Positions 1 through 7,991 of a DNA stretch of 39,565 nt are shown piece by piece. The notes under the pieces were generated by a model. That model was not told the DNA's origin. It saw nothing but the letters and a program-made list of their open reading frames with translations, and made no database searches. Each line of letters opens with the position of its first letter. Position 1 is the stretch's first letter. A program made the translations under genes and the position numbers. Origin of the DNA: a virus. The DNA lies in the IMG/VR virus record IMGVR_UViG_3300006033_000011, positions 1 to 39,565 of that record; one strand, given 5' to 3'.

Positions 1-120
1 ACAAATTGGCGGCACTGGATCATCCGGCAATGCGGGCTACACCCAAGGCCAGAACCCCTATCTGTACCAGATGGGCGATGCCTTGGTGCAGCAGAACACG
101 CAGAACTTCAACCGGAATGT
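1..120. repeat. Terminal redundancy, left copy
   Basis: These 120 bases are identical to the last 120 bases of the window (39446-39565). One reading frame passes through both copies without a break, so the window is a circular map opened at an arbitrary point. The repeat falls inside a virion gene rather than near the terminase. It is therefore more likely an assembly overlap than a true virion end. Confidence 0.95.
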
Positions 121-772
121 GATGCCGCGCATTGGTTCGGCGGCGATGGCGACCAATGGCTACGGTGGATCGCGCCAGGGTGTTGTTGAGGCAAACGCCA
201 TCAACGACCTGAACACCACCAACGCCAACGCGCTGGCAAGCCTCTACGGCAACGGTTTCAACACCGCCCTGCAATACGACCTGGGCCGACGCAACAACGA
301 TCTGGGTTACTTCGGCGCGGCGAACTCCTACAACCTGGGCATGGGCAATCTGGGGTTGGGCTATGCCGGTTTGGATCGACAAATCGCCAACGACAACATG
401 AGCTGGGGCCAGCAGGGCTACAACAACAACATGGGGTTGTGGGGCCAGTTGATGAACAACAACCAGACCGGCATCGGCGCAGGAACCAACATCCAGAACA
501 CCCCGCAGGGCTACTGGCAGCAGTTCGGCAACCAGTACAACTCCATAGGCCAAGGCTACGGAACGCAGACGTCAAACGGCGGCGGTGGCAATCCGATCAT
601 GGGGGCGCTGGGTGGTGCGCAGTTGGGCAGCCAAGTTGCCAACTGGTGGAATGGCGGCGGCAGTGGGACTGGCATGACTGGTTCAAACGCTCCGGCATCG
701 AGCTACAACATTGGCAGCTTTGACTACGGCATTGGCGGTGGCGGTGGTGGCGGGCTGGGGTTGAAGTTCTGA
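1..772 (+). CDS. Gly/Asn-rich virion protein, C-terminal part (starts at 39186)
   Basis: This is the second part of a 343-residue protein that begins at 39186 and crosses the join; 260 bases lie before the join and 772 after it, together 344 codons. The part here is rich in Gly, Asn, Gln and Tyr, has a stretch near the C terminus that is almost all glycine, and ends in hydrophobic/basic residues. It has no Cys and no recognisable enzyme motif. It sits between the nozzle-like protein gene and the internal-protein genes, and its TGA overlaps the next ATG (772). By position it is probably a virion protein that is ejected or packed in the tail. Short-tailed phages often carry such low-complexity proteins here, but I recognise no family. 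Function is inferred from context only. Confidence 0.75.
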   Translation, partial: QIGGTGSSGNAGYTQGQNPYLYQMGDALVQQNTQNFNRNVMPRIGSAAMATNGYGGSRQGVVEANAINDLNTTNANALASLYGNGFNTALQYDLGRRNNDLGYFGAANSYNLGMGNLGLGYAGLDRQIANDNMSWGQQGYNNNMGLWGQLMNNNQTGIGAGTNIQNTPQGYWQQFGNQYNSIGQGYGTQTSNGGGGNPIMGALGGAQLGSQVANWWNGGGSGTGMTGSNAPASSYNIGSFDYGIGGGGGGGLGLKF

Positions 773-1128
773 TGCACTACCTGCCATCCACCATCCCTTC
801 AGAGGCCGCTGCAGCACTTGCACCGGCCTTTGTTCATTCTGACGTTGCCAACGTCGAGGACTGGATTGAGCGATGCAAAGCAGACCTCGCCCAGCTTTGG
901 CGGCACAACGATTACTGGCTGATTTCAGAGGTGCAGCAAACCAAAAACGGCTTGGCTGTGCACCTCGCGTATTCGGCGGGGGTGTATGAGCCGTGTTTGG
1001 TGGACGAGGTCAACGAGTGGGCTAAGTCCATCGGATGTGTCCGCTCCTACTTCTCCGGGCGTCCCGGTTGCCAGCGTCGCCGCAAGGATTACCGGCTGCG
1101 CTACATCACTATGGAAAAGGATCTTTAA
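772..1128 (+). CDS. Hypothetical 118-residue protein in the internal-protein cluster
   Basis: The ATG overlaps the preceding stop by one base and the stop at 1128 abuts the next ATG at 1129, so the gene is tightly embedded in the late operon. Unlike its Gly-rich neighbours the protein has a normal globular composition: many aromatic and charged residues, a central W-L-I-S-E strand, and a C-terminal segment with S-G-R-P-G followed by a run of Arg and Lys. Small proteins of this shape in podovirus virion operons are sometimes annotated as acetyltransferase-like. I cannot see a convincing acetyl-CoA-binding motif, so I leave the function open. It may be an enzyme or chaperone acting on the neighbouring virion proteins. 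Confidence 0.7.
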   Translation: MHYLPSTIPSEAAAALAPAFVHSDVANVEDWIERCKADLAQLWRHNDYWLISEVQQTKNGLAVHLAYSAGVYEPCLVDEVNEWAKSIGCVRSYFSGRPGCQRRRKDYRLRYITMEKDL

Positions 1129-2031
1129 ATGCCAGAAGCAATTCTCGGGCCGGTGGCCGGTGCAGTCGTGGGCGGGATAATGAGCGATGGTGGCGGTGGT
1201 CAGCAGACCGCTACAAAAGACCCTTGGGGGCCAGCACAGAAGCCGCTGCAAAACAGCCTTGAAACGGGCCAGGGGTTGGAGAACTACTACCAGCAAAACC
1301 CGTTCAATCCACTGCAACAGGCTGGCTACCAGAACCTGTATGCAGACCTGGACAACTTCCGCAACGTCATGGCCCCCCAGGCGATGGCGTTCAACAACCG
1401 GATGATGAACACCAACTACCAGCGCAAACCAGCAGGGGCTGAGCTTGGTGGGGCATTCACTCCGATCAGCGCATCGCAATTCCTGCCTCCTGAAATGCGT
1501 ATGCAGCAGGGGGGCATGGGTTCCTCTGGCGGCGGCGAGGTATTGAGCACTCGACCCACACAGATCGACCCGAGCCAATACTACTCGGGCCTGCCTTCGT
1601 CTGGTGGCGGTGAGGTGGTCAGCACCAAGCCGACGCAAATCGACCCGAGCCAGTATTACTCTGGCGGCGCACAGGGAGGCGGCCTGTCTGGCGTGATGGC
1701 TGGGTTGGGTGGAATGCCCGGCTTGGGAGGCATGGGCGCAGCCAGTGCGCAATTGGGCGGCGGTGAAATCGTCAATACCAAGCCACTCGCGGTGGCAAGC
1801 CCTGGCCTGTTGTCTGGCGGCGGGTACGGCATGTCCGTGGTCGCACCAAACAGCCAAAGCTACGGCCTTCTGAACTGGCAAGAGCTGAACCCATTCACGG
1901 CCACCAACGGCATCCCCAAGCCCGCACCGGCCGACGACCAAAAAACCGTGCAGCAATTGATCCAGGAAGAGATGGACCGCCGCGCAGCCGCGCAGGTTGA
2001 TCCCTATTACGCAGCCAACGGGGGGGCATAA
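1129..2031 (+). CDS. Gly-rich putative internal virion protein with 25-residue repeats
   Basis: This 300-residue protein starts directly after the previous stop. The N-terminal 25 residues contain a Gly/Val hydrophobic patch that could interact with membrane. The middle holds two tandem 25-residue units (about residues 133-182) with the core GGGEVxSTxPTQIDPSQYY, followed by a degenerate third unit near residue 207. The C-terminal 60 residues are charged and probably helical. There are no Cys residues and no enzyme motifs. It lies between the tail genes and the large 826-residue protein, the place of DNA-ejection proteins in P22- and T7-like phages. I call it a candidate ejection protein on position and composition, not on a family match. 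Confidence 0.7.
   Translation: MPEAILGPVAGAVVGGIMSDGGGGQQTATKDPWGPAQKPLQNSLETGQGLENYYQQNPFNPLQQAGYQNLYADLDNFRNVMAPQAMAFNNRMMNTNYQRKPAGAELGGAFTPISASQFLPPEMRMQQGGMGSSGGGEVLSTRPTQIDPSQYYSGLPSSGGGEVVSTKPTQIDPSQYYSGGAQGGGLSGVMAGLGGMPGLGGMGAASAQLGGGEIVNTKPLAVASPGLLSGGGYGMSVVAPNSQSYGLLNWQELNPFTATNGIPKPAPADDQKTVQQLIQEEMDRRAAAQVDPYYAANGGA
1526..1675 (+). repeat. Tandem 75-bp coding repeat
   Basis: Two head-to-tail copies of 75 bp (1526-1600 and 1601-1675) encode two near-identical 25-residue units. Substitutions between the copies are mostly synonymous or conservative (for example L/V and R/K), which suggests that the repeat is kept at protein level. A decayed third unit lies downstream around 1750-1790. 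Confidence 0.8.
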
Positions 2032-2034
2032 GAC

Positions 2035-3288
2035 ATGGGACTGCTCGATTTTATGAACACCCAAGAGGGCCGCATGGGGTTGGGGCTGCTGGCATTGGGT
2101 CAGGCGCCACGCTCACAGGCTATGCCTGGGTTGTTGAGCCTCATGAACTCGATGGACGTTGCAGAGCAGCGCAAAGCCGAGTCGGCATGGGCCAACACCC
2201 AGCGGGATCGGCAGCAGAAGGAGTGGGCTGCAAAAGATGCGGCAGCGCAGCGCGATGCGGAAATTCAAGCGGCCATTCCGAGCCTTTTTGGTTTCACATC
2301 ACAGGGCAGCGTATCCATCCCCGAGATGGGTGGCGTTCCGTTCGTGTCACAAGGCGTTCAGGTTGACCAGCCAAGCATTCGATCCAATACCGGATTTGAT
2401 GTGCAGCGGGCCTTGCAACGGGGCATGTCGCCTGAGCAGATCCAAAAATACGCCGAGCTGTCCAATATTGGCCGCCAGGAAGTGGTGCGCACTGTCTCGG
2501 GTCAGGATGACCAAGGCAGGCCGGTCACGTACCAGTTCGACAAGTTTGGCGCTCCTGTTGGCAAACCTGTGGCTGAGTGGAAGGCTCCCGTTAGTGTCAA
2601 CCAAGGCGACCGCACGACATTTGTGGACGCGGTGACATTGCAGCCTCGTTCATCCTTTGGGGTGAATATGAGCGCGGCAGAGCGTGATGCGTCTGCTCGT
2701 GGCTGGGCAAGCAACAGCCTTGCCCGCCAAAGGCTGGATTTCGACATGGGTGGCGGTGCAGAAGCCGGAAAGCCTCAGTACAAAGATGGCAACTGGGTCA
2801 TGCCTCCTCGCGGCCTACAGCCAGGGCAATCGGTTCCTGCGATGCCCTCTGCTGGCGTCAAAGATGCCAACGAGGCTCTGGCGCTGATCGACCAAGCCAA
2901 GAAGCTGATTCCCAACGCGACGGGCAGTTACCTTGGCAGCGCAATGGACACCGTGGCACGCGCCTTCGGCAAGTCAACCTCTGGAGACATTGCCACCGGC
3001 CAACTGCAAGCCCTGGAGGGTGCGCTGGTTGCCAGGATGCCAAAGATGAGCGGGCCGCAGTCCGACAAAGACGTCATGCTCTACCGCCAGATGGCAGGCG
3101 TGATCGGTGATCCAACGATCCCTACAGAGCGCAAGCTGGCAGCCCTGGCGACGGTGGAGGAAATCCAGCGCCGGTATGCGGGGCCGCAGGCACCGAAGGC
3201 ACCGGCAGCGGGATCGATGGGTAGCGGCTCGTTCAATAGCGCACCACCAGACATCGCCAATTTGCTCACCAAGTACGGAGGCCGCTGA
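2035..3288 (+). CDS. Putative internal/ejection protein, 417 residues
   Basis: The protein begins with a short amphipathic or hydrophobic segment (MGLLDFMNTQEGRMGLGLLA) of the kind seen at the N terminus of phage internal proteins. A highly charged helical region follows (about residues 40-80, rich in Ala, Gln, Arg and Glu), then a long polar body, and a C-terminal helical domain (about residues 280-390). The stop shares a base with the next start at 3288. It belongs to the run of four or five consecutive genes of low-complexity proteins that would exit the capsid with the DNA. No catalytic motif, such as a lytic transglycosylase glutamate, is evident. The role is inferred from genome position. 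Confidence 0.7.
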   Translation: MGLLDFMNTQEGRMGLGLLALGQAPRSQAMPGLLSLMNSMDVAEQRKAESAWANTQRDRQQKEWAAKDAAAQRDAEIQAAIPSLFGFTSQGSVSIPEMGGVPFVSQGVQVDQPSIRSNTGFDVQRALQRGMSPEQIQKYAELSNIGRQEVVRTVSGQDDQGRPVTYQFDKFGAPVGKPVAEWKAPVSVNQGDRTTFVDAVTLQPRSSFGVNMSAAERDASARGWASNSLARQRLDFDMGGGAEAGKPQYKDGNWVMPPRGLQPGQSVPAMPSAGVKDANEALALIDQAKKLIPNATGSYLGSAMDTVARAFGKSTSGDIATGQLQALEGALVARMPKMSGPQSDKDVMLYRQMAGVIGDPTIPTERKLAALATVEEIQRRYAGPQAPKAPAAGSMGSGSFNSAPPDIANLLTKYGGR

Positions 3289-5768
3289 TGGCAGACAGAG
3301 AGCAGCTTTACAACGCGCTGCGCAATGCAGACGCTGCGGGCGACGTGGAAGCGGCAACCAAACTGGCGGCATACATCCAGTCCCTGCCGCAACAGGCCGC
3401 GCCCGCCCAGGCGCAGCAGGCCGCGCCGAAGTCGCGCGGCTTTATGCAGACTGCTGGTGACGCCTTGGCCGGTGCTGTGCGCGGGGCCGGTTCGATTGGT
3501 GCAACCTTGCTTGCTCCGGTGGACATTGCCAGCGATGCACTCGCGGGCAAAGGCTTCTCACTGGAGTCCAACCGCCAACGCCGCGCCGATATGGATGCGG
3601 CGCTGTCTACGCTTGGCGCAGACACCGACTCCCTGGCGTTCAAGGGCGGCAAGCTGGCTGGAGAGATTGCCGGAACGGCTGGGGCCGGTGGCGCGGTGGC
3701 GAACGTGGCAGGCCGTGGTATTGGTGCTGTAGCACCCTCCCTGCTGCCCAAGGCTCAACCGCTGCTGGCTGCGATCCAATCTGGCGGGATGACTGCTGGC
3801 GGCGCTGGCATGGGTACGCGCATGGCGGGTGGCGCCATTGCGGGCGGTGTGCAAGCTGCCATGGTGGACCCTTCGGAGACGGTCACGGGCGCTGCCATTG
3901 GTGGCGCTGCGCCTGGCGTATTCAAGCTGGCTGGGAAATTGGGTTCAGGAGTCGGGGCCGCGTGGCGCTCGGCCACAGCGCCAGAAAAGGTGAAGATTGC
4001 CCAGCGCATTGCAGCGCAGTCCGGCGCCTCTGTGGATGAGGTGGTGGCCGCACTAAGCCAGCAGGGTCCGGAGATGCTGCCCGGCTACCAACGCACGGTG
4101 CCGCAGATCCTGCAAACGCCGGAACTGAGCCAGTTGCAACGCACGTTGAAAACCGCTGGATCAAATGCGCTGGGTGACGCGGAGCGCGTCCAACAGGAAG
4201 CCTATAGGGCCGCGCTGAACCGCGTGGCCCCTGTGGACCTGACGGTGAACGATGCGGCAGCACGGGCCGGGGATGCAATAAAGGCTTATGCCGTGCCTGC
4301 GCGAGAAGCAGCGGGGGAAAAGGTGCGGGCTGCCTTCGAGGCGGTTGACCCATTTAACGAATCTGCATTGCTCCTGCCGTTGGATGATATGCAAAGAGCT
4401 TCTGCGAAGTATCTGGGGGAGGGCACATTCGGAACGGGTAGTCGGGCCGCACAGGCCCTTGACACCGCGCGGCAGGTTGGCACGCAGGAGCTTCCGGCAG
4501 TGCGCGCCACCACGCAGGCCGCCGCAGGACGGGGCCAGACGCTGGAGCAGGCTGTGCGCAGCGCCGGAGGCATTAAGGGGCGCACGGGGGAGTTGCGTGA
4601 CCTTGGAATCCGCCAGTCCGGGACTACCGGTCTGATCAACAACAAAACCGGGCAATCCGTGGATTTACTGGCCGAAGAAATGTACCGGCGAGGGTTCATT
4701 GCCGAAGCTGATCCAGACTTGTTGATCGACACACTGCGCAATGGCGGAGGGCGAAACGTGTTCGCGGCCGACTTGCCGGACTCGGTGTTTGCCCGCCAGT
4801 TTGAGCAGGCCATGGGAGATCTTCCCGGCGTAGAAACCATTCAAAAGACCGTTCCGTTTCAGACGGTACAGAATCTTCGTTCGTCCATTGGTGAAGCGGC
4901 TGAGCAAGCTTCAGCCAAGGGGGCCAACAAGGAAGCCGCAGCACTGCGCCAGATGGTTGATTCGATTGATCAGCGAGTGAACCGTGCTGCAGGCGGGATG
5001 GCTGACCCGAGTGAATACTTCCCGCGAGATATGGGTGAGCAATACCGCGCTGCGCTGCGAATGCACGCCGACAAAATGCGAAAGTTTGAGACCGGACCGC
5101 AAATCGGCATGTTCAGAAAAGGCGCTGATGGTCAGGCTGCGATTCAGGGCGCGGAGATTCCTGGAAAGTTCTTCAGCGGGCGGGCTTCGCAGGTTGAGGA
5201 CATGCAGGCATTCAAGCGCCTGGCAGGCGATGTGCCAAATCTCATGCAGGAGATGAAGCGTTTTGCTATCACCGAAGGCGCAAACACCAGCAACGCGAGC
5301 GGAGAACTGACCCAGAAGTTCATTGACTGGGCCAAGTCGCGGTCTGGCGCATCCCGCGAGCTGTTCAGCCCTAGCGAGCTGGCGACAGTGAGGGAGGTAG
5401 GGAAGGCGGTTGAGCGGGCTATTAAGACCGAGGGACTGGGGCGCGTCACAGGTTCTGACACTGCTCAGAAGCTGGCGTCGCTGCAGAGCCTTGGCCTACT
5501 GGATAACCGTGTGGTGGATGTGCTGGCGAACCGTATCCCTGTGGTTGGCACTTTCACCGGCCCCGCTCTGTCTAGCCTGCGCAATGCGGCAGCACAAAAG
5601 CGAAACACCCTCATGGCTGGTTTGCTGGCCAACCCGGAAGAAATGGCCGCCGCCTTGCGTGCAGCACAGCGGCCAACTGGTGGACTGCTGGATGCGGCAT
5701 TGGAGCGCGCTATGCCACTTACTTATCGCGCCGCTCCTGTCGGCCTTCTTGGTTTTCACGGCCAGTAG
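3288..5768 (+). CDS. Large internal virion (DNA-ejection) protein, 826 residues
   Basis: This is the largest protein in the genome and the last of the late structural block. It opens with a short helical module (residues 4-27, L-Y-N-A-L-R..A-A-G-D..A-A-x-K-L-A) that I associate with the N termini of large phage internal proteins. A Gln/Ala-rich linker comes next. Residues about 110-235 form a long Gly/Ala-rich, weakly hydrophobic region that could insert in the host envelope. The rest is mostly helical and charged. The combination fits an ejected protein that helps DNA cross the cell wall and inner membrane. The last 50 bases overlap a small ORF on the opposite strand (5719-5847). A rho-independent terminator follows the stop. 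Confidence 0.8.
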   Translation: MADREQLYNALRNADAAGDVEAATKLAAYIQSLPQQAAPAQAQQAAPKSRGFMQTAGDALAGAVRGAGSIGATLLAPVDIASDALAGKGFSLESNRQRRADMDAALSTLGADTDSLAFKGGKLAGEIAGTAGAGGAVANVAGRGIGAVAPSLLPKAQPLLAAIQSGGMTAGGAGMGTRMAGGAIAGGVQAAMVDPSETVTGAAIGGAAPGVFKLAGKLGSGVGAAWRSATAPEKVKIAQRIAAQSGASVDEVVAALSQQGPEMLPGYQRTVPQILQTPELSQLQRTLKTAGSNALGDAERVQQEAYRAALNRVAPVDLTVNDAAARAGDAIKAYAVPAREAAGEKVRAAFEAVDPFNESALLLPLDDMQRASAKYLGEGTFGTGSRAAQALDTARQVGTQELPAVRATTQAAAGRGQTLEQAVRSAGGIKGRTGELRDLGIRQSGTTGLINNKTGQSVDLLAEEMYRRGFIAEADPDLLIDTLRNGGGRNVFAADLPDSVFARQFEQAMGDLPGVETIQKTVPFQTVQNLRSSIGEAAEQASAKGANKEAAALRQMVDSIDQRVNRAAGGMADPSEYFPRDMGEQYRAALRMHADKMRKFETGPQIGMFRKGADGQAAIQGAEIPGKFFSGRASQVEDMQAFKRLAGDVPNLMQEMKRFAITEGANTSNASGELTQKFIDWAKSRSGASRELFSPSELATVREVGKAVERAIKTEGLGRVTGSDTAQKLASLQSLGLLDNRVVDVLANRIPVVGTFTGPALSSLRNAAAQKRNTLMAGLLANPEEMAAALRAAQRPTGGLLDAALERAMPLTYRAAPVGLLGFHGQ

Positions 5769-5847
5769 CGGCCCGCCAGAAGTTATATAGGAACGCGATG
5801 AGCGCCAAACCGCCCAATTTCCACAGCATCCAGTCAATAAAGTCCAT
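5719..5847 (-). CDS. Reverse-strand 42-residue membrane protein
   Basis: Reading leftward from the ATG at 5847 gives a 42-residue product. It has an acidic/aromatic N terminus (MDFIDWMLWK), one strong hydrophobic segment (about residues 11-26), then W-R-A and a very charged tail (R-E-N-Q-E-G-R-Q-E-R-R-D-K). This is the pattern of a one-pass membrane peptide with a basic cytoplasmic end. An ideal ribosome site, AAGGAG, stands five bases before the ATG. On the reverse-strand RNA that site lies in the loop of the hairpin that serves as the plus-strand terminator. It is the only reverse-strand gene within the late block and overlaps the 3' end of the 826-residue gene. No clear promoter is visible, only a GATAAT hexamer at 5886-5891. 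It could be a lysogeny-expressed peptide or chance. Confidence 0.55.
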   Translation of the reverse strand: MDFIDWMLWKLGGLALIAFLYNFWRAATGRENQEGRQERRDK

Positions 5848-5876
5848 GCCCGCTCCTTGCGGGCTTTTCTTTGCCC
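5848..5876 (+). terminator. Intrinsic terminator after the virion genes
   Basis: The stem GCCCGC/GCGGGC (5849-5854 and 5860-5865) has a five-base loop and is followed by TTTTCTTT. It lies downstream of the 826-residue gene and upstream of the lysis region. Its reverse strand carries a Shine-Dalgarno sequence in the loop. Confidence 0.85.
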
Positions 5877-5893
5877 GTGTCTGTCATTATCAA

Positions 5894-6538
5894 ATGAACC
5901 TCCTAAAGTACCTACAGGCCGCTGGCGTCCCCGAGACGCTGCAAGCCCAAGCTCTGGAGAGCCTGGAGCAAGCAAGGGAGAAGGCCCGCAAAGTCTCCCC
6001 CTACAAATGGTCGGCCCCGCTAGTGATGGCCTGGGTAGTTCCACGCTTGGCATGGGAAGCGGAAAACCTGCCCGCCCGCTACGCGAAGTGGGACAACGAC
6101 ATATCCATCAATGGCGACCCCTGGGGATGGGCGCAGCGTGAGGATGGATCGTGGTATCGACCTGCCCCCCTGGAAGACACACCCGAAGCGCGGGCGAAGT
6201 GCTACTGGGCCAAAGGTCATCACCCTCGCAGCCGCTGGGCCAGATACGTCTGGCTGGGCTGGCGAAACCGGGCCAGCAAACTTGCACACGATCTAGGGGC
6301 ACCAGCGAGTGCCCCGATTGCTTTCTGGGGCGACGAAAAGATTGGCCGCTCGAAAGCTGGGGTCTGCGTGTACCGCATGGGCGATTGCTGGCAAATCATG
6401 GCCGTGGAGAAAAAAGGCCCGGTCATTGTCCGGCGCAATGTGGGCTGGAAGATCAACAACGTGCTGCACAACCAGCACACCACGGCGAATGTGACATGGA
6501 TCACCTGGAGCCTGTTGCGATGGAAGGGGGAGGAATGA
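5894..6538 (+). CDS. DUF7338-like phage protein of unknown function
   Basis: The product is 214 residues if translation starts at the ATG at 5894, just after the terminator. A start at 5798 has a better ribosome site (AGGA five bases upstream), but it would force the terminator hairpin to be coding, giving an odd peptide (P-A-P-C-G-L-F-F), so I prefer 5894. The protein is rich in Trp and has a central segment L-P-x-x-x-x-K-W-D-N-D followed by G-D and later W-L-G-W-R-N-R-A. That pattern matches a widespread family of phage lysis-region proteins that I know as DUF7338. A hydrophobic stretch (about residues 42-54) precedes it. The stop overlaps the next ATG in ATGA. The family has no known activity. 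Confidence 0.7.
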   Translation: MNLLKYLQAAGVPETLQAQALESLEQAREKARKVSPYKWSAPLVMAWVVPRLAWEAENLPARYAKWDNDISINGDPWGWAQREDGSWYRPAPLEDTPEARAKCYWAKGHHPRSRWARYVWLGWRNRASKLAHDLGAPASAPIAFWGDEKIGRSKAGVCVYRMGDCWQIMAVEKKGPVIVRRNVGWKINNVLHNQHTTANVTWITWSLLRWKGEE

Positions 6539-6855
6539 GCGATGTATTTGAACAAGACGTTGCCCGCGCCCTAGACCAAGGAGACAAGCGCATGAACTCC
6601 CTCGCCGACGAAATCACCGCCGTGAAGCTGGAGCAAGCCGAGTTCCGGAACCTGCTCAAAGAAAACACCGCCGCCACCAACGCAATCAAAGCCGACACCG
6701 CCGAGCTGCTGGAAGCCTTCCGCAGTTTCAAAGGGGCCATGAAAGTGCTGGAGTGGATCGGCAAGGCCGCAAAGCCAATAGGCTACATCGCGGGCTTTTG
6801 CGCCTCGATGTATGCCTTCTGGACTTCTGTGAAAAGCGGAGTGACACCAAAATGA
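6535..6855 (+). CDS. Small coiled-coil plus one-TM protein, possible holin or antiholin
   Basis: This 106-residue protein overlaps both neighbours by ATGA and has a strong GGGGGAGGA ribosome site. Residues about 10-70 are charged and predicted coiled coil (heptad-like leucines, many Glu and Lys). Residues about 75-97 form one hydrophobic segment ending in a short Lys-containing tail. This architecture, a cytoplasmic coiled coil followed by a single membrane helix, is that of XhlA-like haemolysin/holin-associated proteins. Immediately downstream are the endolysin and a three-helix holin, so it is part of the lysis cassette. It may act as an accessory holin, antiholin or spanin-like factor. No lipoprotein signal and no Rz/Rz1 pair are visible. 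Confidence 0.7.
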   Translation: MSDVFEQDVARALDQGDKRMNSLADEITAVKLEQAEFRNLLKENTAATNAIKADTAELLEAFRSFKGAMKVLEWIGKAAKPIGYIAGFCASMYAFWTSVKSGVTPK

Positions 6856-7358
6856 GTGACTTTCTCCAAGCCTACGAACGCATGATCGTCAACGAAGGCG
6901 GGTACAAGCTGCACACCGTGGCGAACGATAAGGGCGGGACGACCTACGCGGGCATTGCCCGCAACCGCTGGCCCAACTGGCCTGGGTGGTCATATCTGGA
7001 CGCAGGCGACACGCCACCCGCTGAAATGGTGCGCGGGTTCTACCGCTCCAACTTCTGGACGCCGCTACAGCTGGAAGAAGTGCAGAGCCAGGACGTGGCC
7101 CGCACGCTGTTCGATTTCGCAGTGAATGCTGGTACGGGCACGGCGGCAAAGCTGGCCCAGATCGTGGTGGGCACTACCCCAGACGGGAAGATAGGCCCGA
7201 AGACCCTTACGGCCCTGAACAACTACGACCCCGATCTGTTTCTGGCCCGCTACGCCCTGGCGAAGTTGGCCCGGTACGAACAGATCATCACACGCGACAG
7301 CTCGCAGCGCGGCTTCTTACTCGGATGGCTTCGCCGCACATTGAAAGAAGCATCATGA
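6852..7358 (+). CDS. Endolysin, GH108-type N-acetylmuramidase
   Basis: The product has 168 residues, the usual length for this family. It carries the hallmark N-E-G-G-Y near the N terminus, in which Glu15 is the expected catalytic acid, followed by D-K-G-G-x-T-x-x-G-I. The C-terminal half contains D-G-x-x-G-P-x-T-L, the signature of the peptidoglycan-binding domain that goes with glycoside hydrolase 108. It would cut the glycan backbone of peptidoglycan at the end of the lytic cycle. There is no signal peptide, so it depends on a holin; the three-helix holin follows, overlapping by ATGA. Annotation is confident from motifs and context. Confidence 0.92.
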   Translation: MSDFLQAYERMIVNEGGYKLHTVANDKGGTTYAGIARNRWPNWPGWSYLDAGDTPPAEMVRGFYRSNFWTPLQLEEVQSQDVARTLFDFAVNAGTGTAAKLAQIVVGTTPDGKIGPKTLTALNNYDPDLFLARYALAKLARYEQIITRDSSQRGFLLGWLRRTLKEAS

Positions 7359-7777
7359 ACCCTCTGGCAGTCTCCGCCGTGGGCGGAATCATCGGCACCA
7401 TCGGCAATGTGATCGACGACTTGGTCACAACCGACAAAGAGCGCATGGACGCCCAGATCGAGCTTGCCAAGATTGACGCCAGCTTGCTCACGGCACAGAT
7501 GGAGGTGAACAAGGCGGAAGCTGGGCACACCTCCATATGGGTGGCCGGGTGGCGGCCAGCTTGCGGCTGGGTTGGTGCGGCTGCGATGGCTTATCAGTTC
7601 CTGCTTTACCCATTCATGGTGTGGGCGTGGGCGCTCATGCAGGCAAAGGGGTGGATTCCCACCAGTTTGGCTCATCCGCCCATGTTGGACACGGATGCTC
7701 TTTGGGTCATCCTGACAGGCATGCTCGGCATTGCCGGGGCGCGTACCTTTGAGAAGGTGAAGGGCGTCAGCAAGTGA
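7355..7777 (+). CDS. Holin with about three membrane segments (gene-transfer-agent type)
   Basis: This 140-residue protein has a Gly/Ile-rich N-terminal segment, a charged helix with regular Lys and Glu (residues 28-57), then a W-R-P motif (G-W-R-P-A) at about residue 67. Two clear membrane helices follow (about 73-93 and 112-128). The W-R-P preceding the paired helices is characteristic of the three-TM holin family described for phages and gene-transfer agents. It would oligomerise in the inner membrane and release the muramidase encoded just upstream. It ends the rightward late operon; after its stop comes the attachment-site region. Confidence 0.88.
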   Translation: MNPLAVSAVGGIIGTIGNVIDDLVTTDKERMDAQIELAKIDASLLTAQMEVNKAEAGHTSIWVAGWRPACGWVGAAAMAYQFLLYPFMVWAWALMQAKGWIPTSLAHPPMLDTDALWVILTGMLGIAGARTFEKVKGVSK

Positions 7778-7803
7778 TGCGCTGGGCGTGGCCGAAGTAG
7801 CGA

Positions 7804-7990
7804 ATTCTTCCCTGATTCTTCCCTGGCGCAATGCTCGGGAGGGTATTTTCATAGGGAGATAGTTGGCCTGCCCGGAGGGACTCGAACCCGCACGATAGAG
7901 CAACACAGCGCAACATGGAGCAAGTTTGCCTATAAGGCGATGCTCTGCGATGTTCTGCAATCGTCAGATTCTTCCCCGGATTGTTCCCTG
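7804..7990. other. attP: Putative attP: tRNA 3'-end core flanked by paired arm-type repeats
   Basis: The region separates the holin gene from the 3' end of the integrase gene. Its centre (about 7868-7892), read on the reverse strand, contains GGGTTCGAGTCCC followed by an acceptor-like sequence and GGCCA. That is the T-arm and 3' end of a tRNA, the usual chromosomal target of tyrosine integrases. Arm-type direct repeats flank it: ATTCTTCCCTG twice in tandem at 7804-7814 and 7815-7825, and two variants at 7968-7978 and 7980-7990. Between core and right arm are 10-bp tandem repeats (7937-7956, GCGATGyTCT). The 5' side of the T-stem does not pair properly, so this is only the shared core, not a tRNA gene. 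Which tRNA is targeted cannot be told. Confidence 0.82.
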
Positions 7991-7991
7991 G

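Noticed and set aside
1-120. Direct terminal repeat as true virion end
   Set aside because: It cuts a tail-region gene far from the terminase genes, and 120 bases is the scale of an assembler overlap; a circular map explains it better.
925-2064. 379-codon reverse-strand open frame opposite the internal-protein genes
   Set aside because: Shadow of Gly-rich coding DNA on the plus strand; the product shows no domain pattern and crosses several genes.
5798-5893. Upstream start for the DUF7338-like gene
   Set aside because: It has a good ribosome site but would make the terminator hairpin coding and adds an unnatural N terminus. Kept only as an alternative.
7868-7900. Complete tRNA gene
   Set aside because: Only the T-loop and 3' acceptor part are present; the 5' half and anticodon are missing and the T-stem is mispaired. 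It is the attachment core.
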